15,248 bases of DNA, from assembly GCF_934754625.1 (NCBI RefSeq), contig NZ_CAKVIU010000059.1; one strand, written 5' to 3'. The notes beneath the pieces are model-generated. The model searched no databases, was not told the DNA's origin, and saw only the letters and a list, made by a program, of their open reading frames with translations. Shown piece after piece: positions 1 to 5,731 of this stretch (the first letter of the stretch is position 1; every line of letters starts with the position of its first letter). Source of the stretch: Catenibacterium sp900764725. Its GTDB lineage: Bacteria; Bacillota_I; Bacilli_A; Erysipelotrichales; Coprobacillaceae. A program made the position numbers and the translations under genes.

Positions 1-88
1 CATTAGGTCCAACTGGTTCTAACTGCTTGATTCCTCCACCAAAACGTGAACCAATACCAGCAGCCATAATTACTAAAGCTGTATTCAT
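1..88 (-). CDS. Sugar nucleotidyltransferase-like protein, N-terminal fragment
   Basis: Partial gene cut by the left edge; only the first 29 codons are present. The ATG lies at 86-88 with a GGAGGA ribosome site at 96-101. The start reads MNTALVIMAAGIGSRF, followed by a GGGIKQLEPVGP segment. This is the glycine-rich signature with conserved Arg and Lys that binds the nucleotide triphosphate in the sugar nucleotidyltransferase (NTP_transferase) fold. Family members couple NTPs to sugar phosphates or phosphocholine-like groups for surface polysaccharides, but the substrate cannot be read from the fragment. It lies in the same direction as the next operon but is separated from it by a terminator, so it is probably a separate transcript. 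Family assignment is good; specific function is unknown. Confidence 0.8.
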   Translation of the reverse strand, partial: MNTALVIMAAGIGSRFGGGIKQLEPVGPN

Positions 89-155
89 AATATAATCCTC
101 CGTCAAACATGATAACTATATTATACAATGAAAATTATGTAATAGATATGTATTT

Positions 156-181
156 AAAAAAACTCAGGATAATTCCTGAGT
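156..181 (-). terminator. Rho-independent terminator of the mrp-Dabb operon
   Basis: Read on the minus strand, a perfect 8-bp stem ACTCAGGA/TCCTGAGT (162-169 with 174-181) with a TAAT-type tetraloop is followed by a run of seven T (162-156). It begins five bases past the Dabb stop codon and separates that operon from the nucleotidyltransferase gene. Confidence 0.88.
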
Positions 182-185
182 CATA

Positions 186-470
186 TTAGATAGTGAAGTC
201 TACACAAGCTCTTACTTCCGCATTTTCCTTCGCAATTTTCGCAACAGCTAAATGTTTAGGATTATTCGCATAGCTTGATAAATCTTCCATATTATCAAAT
301 TCCATAACTAATGAAACATCAAATGTTTCATTAGGATTTTCATTTCTTCCTACATGTAAAGAACGGATCACATCAATCTGTCCTACAAGTCCTTTTAATC
401 CTTCTACAAACTGATTCTGTAGATCTTCTGTACCTTCTTTAAATTTCCATACTACAACGTGCTGAATCAT
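186..470 (-). CDS. Dabb-family (stress-responsive A/B barrel) protein
   Basis: A 94-residue protein matching the single-domain Dabb fold, a dimeric ferredoxin-like barrel. It begins MIQHVVVWKFKEG, the usual first strand, and contains a VRSLHVGRN-like central strand (IRSLHVGRN) and the segment FDVSLVMEFDNMEDLSSYAN typical of the family. No catalytic residues can be assigned; family members are small cytoplasmic proteins of mostly unknown role. The ATG at 468-470 is preceded by AAGGAGGAG lying inside the last codons of the upstream mrp gene, whose TAG is only three bases away, so translation is probably coupled. The two genes form an operon ended by the hairpin at 156-181. Confidence 0.87.
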   Translation of the reverse strand: MIQHVVVWKFKEGTEDLQNQFVEGLKGLVGQIDVIRSLHVGRNENPNETFDVSLVMEFDNMEDLSSYANNPKHLAVAKIAKENAEVRACVDFTI

Positions 471-473
471 TTT

Positions 474-1265
474 CTACTCCTCCTTCATTAGTTCATTCAC
501 TATAGGCATAAGTTCCATCTGTGTAATTGTTTCAATAAGACCTGCATCTACTACTTTAGTAATAGCTGGATCCATTGGTAAACGACATACAGTTGAAATA
601 TTGAACTTCTTCGCAATCTCATCTATATGACTTTCACCAAATAAATAATGTTTATGTCCACAATCAGGACAGATATAGTAACTCATATTCTCAACAAGAC
701 CTAAAATAGGAATATTCATCATCTGTGCCATATTCACTGATTTCTCTACAACCATGCTGACAAGTTCCTGTGGTGAAGACACCGTAATAATACCATCTAC
801 AGGAAGAGATTGGAAGACTGTAAGAGGAACATCTCCAGTTCCTGGAGGCATATCTACAAATAAATAATCTAATTCACCCCAATATACATCAGTCCAGAAT
901 TGTGTGACTGTATTAGAAATTAGACTTCCTCTCCATACAACAGGATCAGTAGGATTATCTAGCATCAAGTTCAAAGAAACAATCTTAATACCTGTACGTG
1001 TTTCAGCTGGAATAATGCCCTTATCACATCCATAAAGCTTCTCAGTTAAACCAAAAGCCTGAGGGATGGATGGTCCTGTAATATCTGCATCTAGAACCCC
1101 TACATTATACCCAATACGATTCATCATAACTGCAAGTAGTGATGTCATTAAACTCTTACCTACACCACCCTTACCACTAGTCACTGCAATAACATGTTTA
1201 ATATGGGAATTCTTATTTAAATCTTTATGAAGATCCTTATTAAAATACTTATCATATTCACCCAT
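474..1265 (-). CDS. mrp: Mrp/NBP35-family P-loop ATPase, iron-sulfur cluster carrier
   Basis: A 263-residue cytoplasmic ATPase of the Mrp/ApbC/NBP35 group, which holds and delivers Fe-S clusters to apoproteins. It carries the deviant Walker A GKGGVGKS at residues 31-38, the switch segment DADITGPSIP near 59-68, VDMPPGTGD near 137-145 and, near the C terminus, the cluster-binding pair CPDC (Cys199, Cys202) inside ENMSYYICPDCGHKHYLFG. Length is normal for the short form without an N-terminal DUF59 domain. I chose the ATG at 1263-1265, five bases after the GAGGTGA ribosome site; an in-frame GTG at 1272-1274 lies inside that ribosome site and is unlikely to be the start. A TATAAT at 1285-1290 may be its -10 box, although no good -35 is visible. 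It is co-transcribed with the Dabb gene. Iron-sulfur delivery could serve the anaerobic enzymes of this organism, but no direct link is shown. Confidence 0.92.
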   Translation of the reverse strand: MGEYDKYFNKDLHKDLNKNSHIKHVIAVTSGKGGVGKSLMTSLLAVMMNRIGYNVGVLDADITGPSIPQAFGLTEKLYGCDKGIIPAETRTGIKIVSLNLMLDNPTDPVVWRGSLISNTVTQFWTDVYWGELDYLFVDMPPGTGDVPLTVFQSLPVDGIITVSSPQELVSMVVEKSVNMAQMMNIPILGLVENMSYYICPDCGHKHYLFGESHIDEIAKKFNISTVCRLPMDPAITKVVDAGLIETITQMELMPIVNELMKEE

Positions 1266-1301
1266 TTTATTCACCTCATGTATTATTATACATCAATAAA
1301 T

Positions 1302-1337
1302 AAAAAAATGCTGATTAACGAACCGTATAACCAGCAT
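1302..1337 (-). terminator. Terminator overlapping the end of the 30-residue membrane protein gene
   Basis: On the minus strand ATGCTGGTTA (1337-1328) pairs with TAATCAGCAT (1317-1308) with one G-U pair, and seven T follow (1308-1302). The 5' arm is coding sequence and the TAA stop codon lies in the 3' arm, so gene end and terminator share bases. Confidence 0.82.
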
Positions 1338-1407
1338 ACATGGTGATGGCAAATAAGATTAACACACAAATAATCTTAGAGACTGCCCAAGCAATTTCGT
1401 ATTTCAT
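1315..1407 (-). CDS. Small single-span membrane protein, 30 residues (copy 1)
   Basis: I do not recognise this mini-protein, but several signals support it as a real gene. It starts MKYEIAWAVSKIICVLILFA and ends ITMYAGYTVR: a short polar start, a hydrophobic helix of about 18 residues and a positive end, so it should span the membrane once. The ATG at 1405-1407 has purine-rich ribosome sites (AAGGAG at 1418-1423 and GAGAGG closer in). A palindromic operator over a -10 box lies just upstream and a terminator overlaps its stop codon, making a complete one-gene transcription unit. It shares the MKY...W...SK pattern, size and hydrophobic core with the 27-residue protein about 125 bases upstream. 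It could be a toxin-like peptide, an accessory subunit of a membrane complex, or a stress peptide; nothing in the sequence decides. Confidence 0.66.
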   Translation of the reverse strand: MKYEIAWAVSKIICVLILFAITMYAGYTVR

Positions 1408-1423
1408 TGTTTCCTCTCTCCTT

Positions 1424-1442
1424 TTCTATACTTAGTATAGAA
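1424..1442. promoter_or_regulatory. Palindromic operator over the -10 box of membrane protein copy 1
   Basis: A perfect 19-bp dyad, arms TTCTATACT / AGTATAGAA around a central T. On the minus strand it contains the -10 hexamer TATACT (1439-1434), so a bound protein would block RNA polymerase. Predicted transcription start is near 1427, about 20 bases before the ATG. The same core is found before copy 2 at 1632-1654. No gene in this window is an obvious owner; GntR/YtrA or PadR type repressors are possible. Confidence 0.62.
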
Positions 1443-1496
1443 TAAGAAGAAAAATACAAATATCATTACAAGCACAAGAATAAATGAATATTAAGT

Positions 1497-1527
1497 AAAA
1501 AAAACTAGAGAAATTAATCTCTAGTTT
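1497..1527 (-). terminator. Terminator of membrane protein copy 2
   Basis: On the minus strand a perfect 10-bp stem AAACTAGAGA/TCTCTAGTTT (1527-1518 with 1511-1502), 6-base loop, then a run of eight T (1504-1497). It lies five bases beyond the stop codon of the 27-residue gene and isolates it from copy 1. Confidence 0.88.
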
Positions 1528-1531
1528 ACAC

Positions 1532-1615
1532 TCAATGAGTGGCAGATAGAAGTATAGTTCCCATAATCATAACAGCAACTAATTTTGAACCTAACCAATA
1601 TAAATTGTACTTCAT
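1532..1615 (-). CDS. Small single-span membrane protein, 27 residues (copy 2)
   Basis: This is an unrecognised mini-protein, paralogous in design to the 30-residue neighbour. It starts MKYNLYWLGSKLVAVMIMGT and ends ILLSATH: the same MKY start, a Trp at residue 7, Ser-Lys at residues 10-11 exactly as in copy 1, then a hydrophobic helix that would span the membrane once. The ATG at 1613-1615 follows GAGGGTGA with five bases between. Upstream is the second copy of the palindromic operator, and downstream a strong terminator, so it is transcribed alone. Two separately transcribed copies with the same operator suggest duplication of a regulated unit. Function is unknown. Confidence 0.64.
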   Translation of the reverse strand: MKYNLYWLGSKLVAVMIMGTILLSATH

Positions 1616-1631
1616 ATCTATCACCCTCTCT

Positions 1632-1654
1632 TTTACTACACTCAGTATAGTAAA
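1632..1654. promoter_or_regulatory. Palindromic operator over the -10 box of membrane protein copy 2
   Basis: A 23-bp dyad centred at 1643 with a single mismatched pair (1639/1647): arms TTTACTACACT / AGTATAGTAAA. The core CTAyACTyAGTATAG differs from the copy-1 operator at only two bases. The minus-strand -10 hexamer TATACT (1649-1644) lies inside it, in the same place as in copy 1. Confidence 0.62.
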
Positions 1655-1700
1655 GAAAGGGTTAAGAAGAAATCACACTCACATTAAGTGTTTGTAAGTA

Positions 1701-3071
1701 TTACTTTAAGAAACGTTTGATCCATTTCATCTTATCATCAGTAAGTGGATAATATCTAAATGGTAAATCAATACGTGTGCTCTTATGTAATACAGAACGA
1801 CGATGAGAGAATGTCTCAAAAGTAAACTTACCATGATAATAACCAATACCACTTGCACCTACACCACCAAATGGGAGTGTATTTGTCGCAAAATGACTGA
1901 CTGTATCATTAATACATGCATCACCAAAACTACATAAATCTAGAATCTTATTGGCATGATATGAATCATTAGAGAATAAATAGAGAGCAAGAGGCTTATC
2001 ATGACTATTAATATATTGAATCGCTTCTTCAATTCTATTGTATTCTACGAGTGGAAGAATAGGTCCAAATATTTCTTCTTCCATTAAAGGATTATCAAAA
2101 TCTACATCATTCACAATAGTAGGTGCAATCTTTAAGTGTTCTTCATCTACTTCTCCACCAATAAGAATATCCTGATTCTCTAATAGTTTCTTTAGACGAT
2201 CAAACTGATCTTTATTGACGATCTTACATAAGTTCTCACTCTCTAATGGATGTTCTCCAAAGAACTTCTTAATGTATTCTGATGCATAATCAATAAAAGC
2301 AGCTTTCATACTATCCTTGATTAATATGTAATCAGGCGCAATACAAGTTTGACCCGCATTCAAGAACTTACCAAATATAATACGTTTAGCTGCAATCTCC
2401 ATAGGAATCATATCAGTTAAAATAACAGGAGACTTACCACCTAATTCTAATGTGACAGGTGTTAATGTTTCTGCAGCCTTCATATAGATTTCTCTACCTG
2501 CTTTCTTGCCACCAGTAAAGAAAATATAATCAAAAGGTAAATCTACAAGTTCCTTAGATACTTTTAAACCACCTTCAGCACAATAAGCATGTCCCTTATC
2601 AAAACATGTATTAATAAGCTGTGCTACAATAGCTGAAGTATGTGGTGTCTGTTCACTTGGTTTCACTATTGCACAGTTACCTGCCGCAATAGTACCAATA
2701 AGTGGTTCTATCGCAAGTAGGAATGGATAGTTCCAAGGTGAAATAATAAGAGTTACACCATAAGGTTCATAAATTGTATAAGAACGAGAAAAAAACTGAT
2801 GAAGAGGTGTCTTTACCTTTTCCTTCTTTACCCATTTCTTAATATTCTTTAATGTATATGTACAGGCTTCAAGAGTAAGTCCTATTTCTGTCATATAGGA
2901 TTCTCCTCTAGATTTACCTAAATCCTTCTCTAAAGCATCTTCTATTAAGTCCATATGGTCTTTAATCCATAACTTAACACGTTTAATTGCATCTATTCTT
3001 AAACTTACATCTCTAGTCATTAATGTGTCATAATACGTTTTTTGATCATTAAATACTTTTTCTAAATCCAT
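1701..3071 (-). CDS. NAD(P)-dependent aldehyde dehydrogenase, class-3-like
   Basis: A 456-residue aldehyde dehydrogenase that oxidises aldehydes to carboxylic acids with NAD(P)+, expected in the cytoplasm. Visible landmarks are SPWNYPF (residues 111-117, oxyanion Asn114), the cofactor lysine in AIVKPSEQTP (about 134-143), FFTGG (184-188), the general base Glu209 in LELGGKSP, the catalytic Cys243 in AGQTCIAPDYIL and EEEIFGPILP further on. The short length and the C-terminal part with PFGGVGASGIGYYHGKF fit the class 3 / fatty aldehyde group rather than 490-residue class 1/2 enzymes. I chose the ATG at 3069-3071, four bases after AAGGAAGTGAT; an in-frame GTG at 3108-3110 has no ribosome site. 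It appears to be transcribed alone. Aldehyde substrate cannot be deduced. Confidence 0.93.
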   Translation of the reverse strand: MDLEKVFNDQKTYYDTLMTRDVSLRIDAIKRVKLWIKDHMDLIEDALEKDLGKSRGESYMTEIGLTLEACTYTLKNIKKWVKKEKVKTPLHQFFSRSYTIYEPYGVTLIISPWNYPFLLAIEPLIGTIAAGNCAIVKPSEQTPHTSAIVAQLINTCFDKGHAYCAEGGLKVSKELVDLPFDYIFFTGGKKAGREIYMKAAETLTPVTLELGGKSPVILTDMIPMEIAAKRIIFGKFLNAGQTCIAPDYILIKDSMKAAFIDYASEYIKKFFGEHPLESENLCKIVNKDQFDRLKKLLENQDILIGGEVDEEHLKIAPTIVNDVDFDNPLMEEEIFGPILPLVEYNRIEEAIQYINSHDKPLALYLFSNDSYHANKILDLCSFGDACINDTVSHFATNTLPFGGVGASGIGYYHGKFTFETFSHRRSVLHKSTRIDLPFRYYPLTDDKMKWIKRFLK

Positions 3072-3239
3072 ATCTATCACTTCCTTCTCTAGTATTCTAG
3101 TACCTTTCACATTCTAATACAACAGACGAATTTAATTCACATAATTCAAAAACATACTAGACATGATACATGAATTCAATGTGAATAAGATGAGAAATTT
3201 ATGTGTTTATTTGGAGGTTGAATTAAAATAAAATAGCGC
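3072..3239. other. Gap between aldehyde dehydrogenase and antitoxin pseudogene
   Basis: There is no supported gene here. It holds the presumed promoter region of the aldehyde dehydrogenase, for which I cannot pick a convincing -35/-10 pair, and a loose 8-bp inverted repeat ATTCACAT/ATGTGAAT (3135-3142 and 3179-3186) with a 36-base spacer of unknown meaning. The AbiEii-type toxin gene that usually follows an AbiEi antitoxin is absent. Confidence 0.5.
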
Positions 3240-3942
3240 TTAAGAAAGTACAGATCCATAGAATTCACTCATTTCTGGAATATTATATGATGAGAATGGT
3301 GATAAGAACTGATTCAAAGTATTTTCAATCTGAAAGTGATTCAGAAAACATTCCAAAAAAGCGATAGTTGACTTCTTATACTTTCTATTTTTAAGAACAT
3401 AAACAGTCGTTTCATCAGAATACTGCAATGCGAAGTCTTTCATATATGCAGCTAGTGCAGTGTTATTGATATCTTCAATAGACTTATAATTTTGAAGAAT
3501 CTCTAAAGTTTCAATAATAGGAATTGTTTCAGGTGTTAAAGGAATATTAATGTTTATCACATAGACATTTTGAATATTTTTCTTTTTACCTGGTACAGCA
3601 GATGAAAGAATCTCAACACGTTTATTGATTTGTGTAGTTAAACCTTTTTTGATTATAAAGTCTATACCCAACTACAATTCCCTGATCATCTTGTATATAA
3701 TGATCAACAATGTCCTTCTCACTAATTGGAACTGTGCCAAAACGTGTATTTTTTGGTCTATAATATAACCCTTTTGTAAGATGTACAAGGGAACCTTTTT
3801 TGCACATTCTTTCTAATGTTTTGTAATAAGTCATTTCAGGAATCGTACTGAATGATTGATTATATAAAGTGCGTGCTTCCAAAAGTTTATTTTCAGGTTC
3901 CTGTTCAATTATTGTCTTTATATAATTTGCGTAACTATTCAT
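3240..3942 (-). pseudogene. Frameshifted AbiEi/DUF6088-like type IV antitoxin
   Basis: Two overlapping reading frames are the halves of one gene. The first frame, from the ATG at 3940-3942 with GGAGGT five bases upstream, gives a winged-helix segment (SFSTIPEMTYYKTLERMCKK, then GSLVHLTKGLYYRPKN near residue 60) and runs to GIVVGYRLYNQK before ending in junk and a stop. The second frame picks up at KKGLTTQINKRVEILSSAVP and runs to a stop at 3240-3242. The switch falls on a run of six A (minus strand, 3650-3645); with five A the frame is open for about 233 codons, a normal length for AbiEi-like antitoxins. In this family the N-terminal winged helix represses the toxin operon and the rest neutralises an AbiEii nucleotidyltransferase toxin. 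No toxin gene follows. It may be a dead gene, a slippage-controlled gene or a sequencing error. The DUF6088 label is from recollection. Confidence 0.74.
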
Positions 3943-3989
3943 ACGATACCTCCAAAATGGCATCGTAAATCATATATATAATGTGTCAA
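3942..3989 (-). promoter_or_regulatory. Promoter and inverted repeat of the antitoxin gene
   Basis: On the minus strand TTGACA (3989-3984) is followed after 16 bases by TACGAT (3967-3962), giving a start near 3955 and a very short leader that holds the GGAGGT ribosome site. The -10 hexamer is one arm of an inverted repeat TACGAT-N14-ATCGTA (3942-3947 and 3962-3967) whose other arm touches the start codon. AbiEi proteins are known to bind inverted repeats in their own promoter, so this is a plausible self-control site. Confidence 0.42.
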
Positions 3990-4031
3990 GTAGAATATAA
4001 ATTTACTTAAAACATTTATTTTTTATTACCG

Positions 4032-4068
4032 TTTCAAAACTTTAAAAATATTTCATTTTTGAAAGTGG
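4032..4068. repeat. 37-nt dyad repeat, copy A
   Basis: TTTCAAAA, a 17-base A/T-rich spacer, TTTTGAAA, then GTGG. It ends four bases before the -35 box of the DUF4143 ATPase gene. Copies B and C have exactly the same arms and spacer length. Confidence 0.8.
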
Positions 4069-4072
4069 TATC

Positions 4073-4101
4073 TTGTTCATGCTGTTTTAGAACAGTATAA
4101 T
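4073..4101 (+). promoter_or_regulatory. Promoter of the DUF4143 ATPase gene
   Basis: TTGTTC (4073-4078), 17-base spacer, TATAAT (4096-4101); predicted start near 4108. The spacer contains a 14-bp near-palindrome CTGTTTTAGAACAG (4082-4095). Dyad repeats A and B stand immediately on either side of the promoter. Confidence 0.68.
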
Positions 4102-4117
4102 AAGTGTAGTGGTTTAG

Positions 4118-4154
4118 TTTCAAAACTATAAAAAATTTAAACTTTTGAAAGTGG
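4118..4154. repeat. 37-nt dyad repeat, copy B
   Basis: The same TTTCAAAA-N17-TTTTGAAAGTGG design as copy A, starting 86 bases later. It lies within the predicted 5' leader and its right end runs into the weak GGGTGAG ribosome site of the ATPase gene, so it could act on DNA (operator) or on RNA (hairpin hiding the ribosome site). Confidence 0.8.
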
Positions 4155-4162
4155 GTGAGTAT

Positions 4163-5359
4163 ATGAAATCGATTGTGAGAAAAAACTATCTCAACAGGAT
4201 CATTGAATTAAAGGATACACCGGATATCAAAATCATTACTGGTATTCGTCGTTCTGGAAAATCTAAACTAATGCAGGCATATATTGAATATTTAAAAACA
4301 AACTATGATGATATCAATATAATCTTTATTGATTTTATGGATTTAGAGTTTGAAGAAATTAAGGAATATCATGCTCTTCATTCTTATGTGGAACAACATT
4401 ATGTGGCAGGTAAAATGAATTATCTCTTTGTAGATGAAGTTCAGATGTGCCCAAAGTTTGAGTTGGCTATTAACAGTCTTTATTCTAAAGGAAAGTATGA
4501 CATCTATATAACTGGCTCTAATGCATTTTTATTAAGTGCAGATCTAGCAACTCTCTTTACGGGACGATATATTGAAATACATGTATTTCCATTCAGTTTT
4601 CAAGAATATTGTGAATATTATAGTGATGTAAGTGATAAGGATAAGCTTTTTGATGAATACTCTTTTAAAGGTGGTTTGGCAGGATCGTATTTGTATCCAA
4701 ATGATAGGGATAGGATTACCTATATTAAGGAAGTCTATGAAACGATTGTGACAAGAAATCTAGTTCAGAAGTATGCTTTACCTGATACAACCGTATTACA
4801 AAGACTAAGTGAATTCTTGATGGATAATATTAGTAATTTAACTTCTCCAAATAAGGTAAGTCAGCTTTTAACTGCGAATAATGTAGCTACAAGTCATGTG
4901 ACAGTACGTAAATACATTAAATACTTATGTAGCGCTTTTGTTTTCTATGATATTAAGAGATATGATATTCGCGGTAAGAAATATTTGGAAAGTTCTGAGA
5001 AGTTCTATTTGTGTGATACAGGTATTCGCTATGCTATTTTAGGTAGCAGAAATATGGATTATGGCAGAGTGTATGAAAATATGGTTTGTATTGAACTATT
5101 ACGCCGTGGTTATGATGTATATGTTGGAAAACTTTATCAGAAAGAGATAGACTTTGTAGCTCAAAGAGGTAGTGAAAAAATCTATATTCAGGTAAGTGAT
5201 AATATCTCAGCACAGGAAACTTTTGAGAGAGAGTATTCTCCTTTACTACAAATCCGAGATGCATATCCTAAAATGATTATTGCAAGAACAAGACATCCAA
5301 AGTATAGCTATGAAGGTATTATAATTTATGATATTGCGGAATGGTTATTAGAAGAATAA
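4163..5359 (+). CDS. AAA_14/DUF4143 ATP-binding protein
   Basis: A 398-residue protein with an N-terminal AAA-type ATPase domain and a C-terminal DUF4143 domain of the restriction-endonuclease-like fold. Visible are Walker A GIRRSGKS (27-34), Walker B YLFVDEVQ (87-94), the sensor-like YITGSNAFLLS (115-125), GRYIEIHVFPFSFQEY (134-149), a helical middle part with LTSPNKVSQLL, and YENMVCIELLRRG (304-316), EIDFVAQ (328-334) and YIQVS (341-345), where the conserved Glu, Asp and Gln of the nuclease-like core occur but the usual Lys is Ser. Function of this widespread, often multi-copy family is not established; involvement with mobile DNA or defence has been suspected. The ATG at 4163-4165 follows GGGTGAG; an in-frame TTG at 4145 lies inside repeat B and is unlikely. 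The gene is transcribed alone, divergent from the broken antitoxin, and framed by dyad repeats A, B and C. Confidence 0.88.
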   Translation: MKSIVRKNYLNRIIELKDTPDIKIITGIRRSGKSKLMQAYIEYLKTNYDDINIIFIDFMDLEFEEIKEYHALHSYVEQHYVAGKMNYLFVDEVQMCPKFELAINSLYSKGKYDIYITGSNAFLLSADLATLFTGRYIEIHVFPFSFQEYCEYYSDVSDKDKLFDEYSFKGGLAGSYLYPNDRDRITYIKEVYETIVTRNLVQKYALPDTTVLQRLSEFLMDNISNLTSPNKVSQLLTANNVATSHVTVRKYIKYLCSAFVFYDIKRYDIRGKKYLESSEKFYLCDTGIRYAILGSRNMDYGRVYENMVCIELLRRGYDVYVGKLYQKEIDFVAQRGSEKIYIQVSDNISAQETFEREYSPLLQIRDAYPKMIIARTRHPKYSYEGIIIYDIAEWLLEE

Positions 5360-5369
5360 ATTCTTTAAT

Positions 5370-5416
5370 GGTTCACTTTCAAAACTTTAAAAATGTTCAA
5401 CTTTTGAAAGTGAACC
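5370..5416. repeat. Dyad repeat copy C with extended arms
   Basis: It has the same TTTCAAAA-N17-TTTTGAAA core as A and B, extended here to a perfect 15-bp inverted repeat with outer arms GGTTCAC/GTGAACC. It starts ten bases after the ATPase stop codon. It has no T run, so it is not a classical terminator, although the hairpin could protect or end the transcript. Confidence 0.82.
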
Positions 5417-5472
5417 TCCCTATAAAATATTCACGCCTATCTCCTATAATGTGAGGACTTTCAACCCTATCA

Positions 5473-5501
5473 TTGACAAGGTTGTAGAAATTTGTTAAAG
5501 T
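5473..5501 (+). promoter_or_regulatory. Promoter of metG
   Basis: TTGACA (5473-5478) matches the -35 consensus exactly; after 17 bases follows TAAAGT (5496-5501). Transcription would begin near 5508, just before the T-box leader. The stretch 5417-5472 before it holds nothing I can support. Confidence 0.72.
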
Positions 5502-5512
5502 TTTAAAGTAAA

Positions 5513-5713
5513 AGCAATGAACAGAAGAGACTAAAGTGAAATGCATAGAGAACTTATGGCTGGTGTAAATAAGTGTGAAGCTTTAGAAAGATGGTCTGGG
5601 AGCTGTTATCTCTAATAGGGATAACCGTGACTCGCGTTAAGAGATTGAGTGACACGTAAGTGTAAAAAAGGTGGTACCGCGATAATTTCGTCCTTTATTA
5701 AGGACGTTTTTTT
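5513..5713 (+). promoter_or_regulatory. T-box leader of metG (methionine tRNA-sensing)
   Basis: Uncharged tRNA binding to this leader prevents termination and turns on the synthetase gene. The conserved T-box AAGGTGGTACCGCG lies at 5668-5681. The terminator is CGTCCTT/AAGGACG (5689-5706) followed by seven T. The base of stem I pairs AGACTAAAG (near 5530-5538) with CTTTA...GTCT (5581-5597), leaving GAAAGATG unpaired on the 3' side; ATG at 5591-5593 fits a methionine specifier. The conserved GCGTTAAGAG segment near 5635-5644 belongs to the stem II/III region. Specifier position is from manual folding; the downstream gene agrees with it. Confidence 0.93.
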
Positions 5714-5731
5714 ATTTTCAGGAGGGATAGT

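Noticed and set aside
1665..1690. Terminator behind the aldehyde dehydrogenase gene (ACACT/AGTGT hairpin)
   Set aside because: The stem is only five pairs and the following sequence is interrupted by C, so it is too weak to list.
4032..4154. Repeats A and B as the start of a CRISPR array
   Set aside because: There are only two copies with 49 bases between them, no cas genes, a 17-base variable centre within each repeat, and the third copy lies behind the gene.
5034..5264. 76-codon open frame on the minus strand within the ATPase gene
   Set aside because: It is antisense to well-supported coding sequence, has no ribosome site and shows no recognisable protein pattern.
5370..5416. Repeat C as a plain Rho-independent terminator of the ATPase gene
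   Set aside because: No T run follows on either strand, and the same core stands in front of the gene twice, so the repeat explanation is better.
3111..5472. Target-site duplication marking the antitoxin/ATPase islet as an insertion
   Set aside because: I compared both flanks by eye and found no convincing direct repeat; foreign origin remains only a suspicion.
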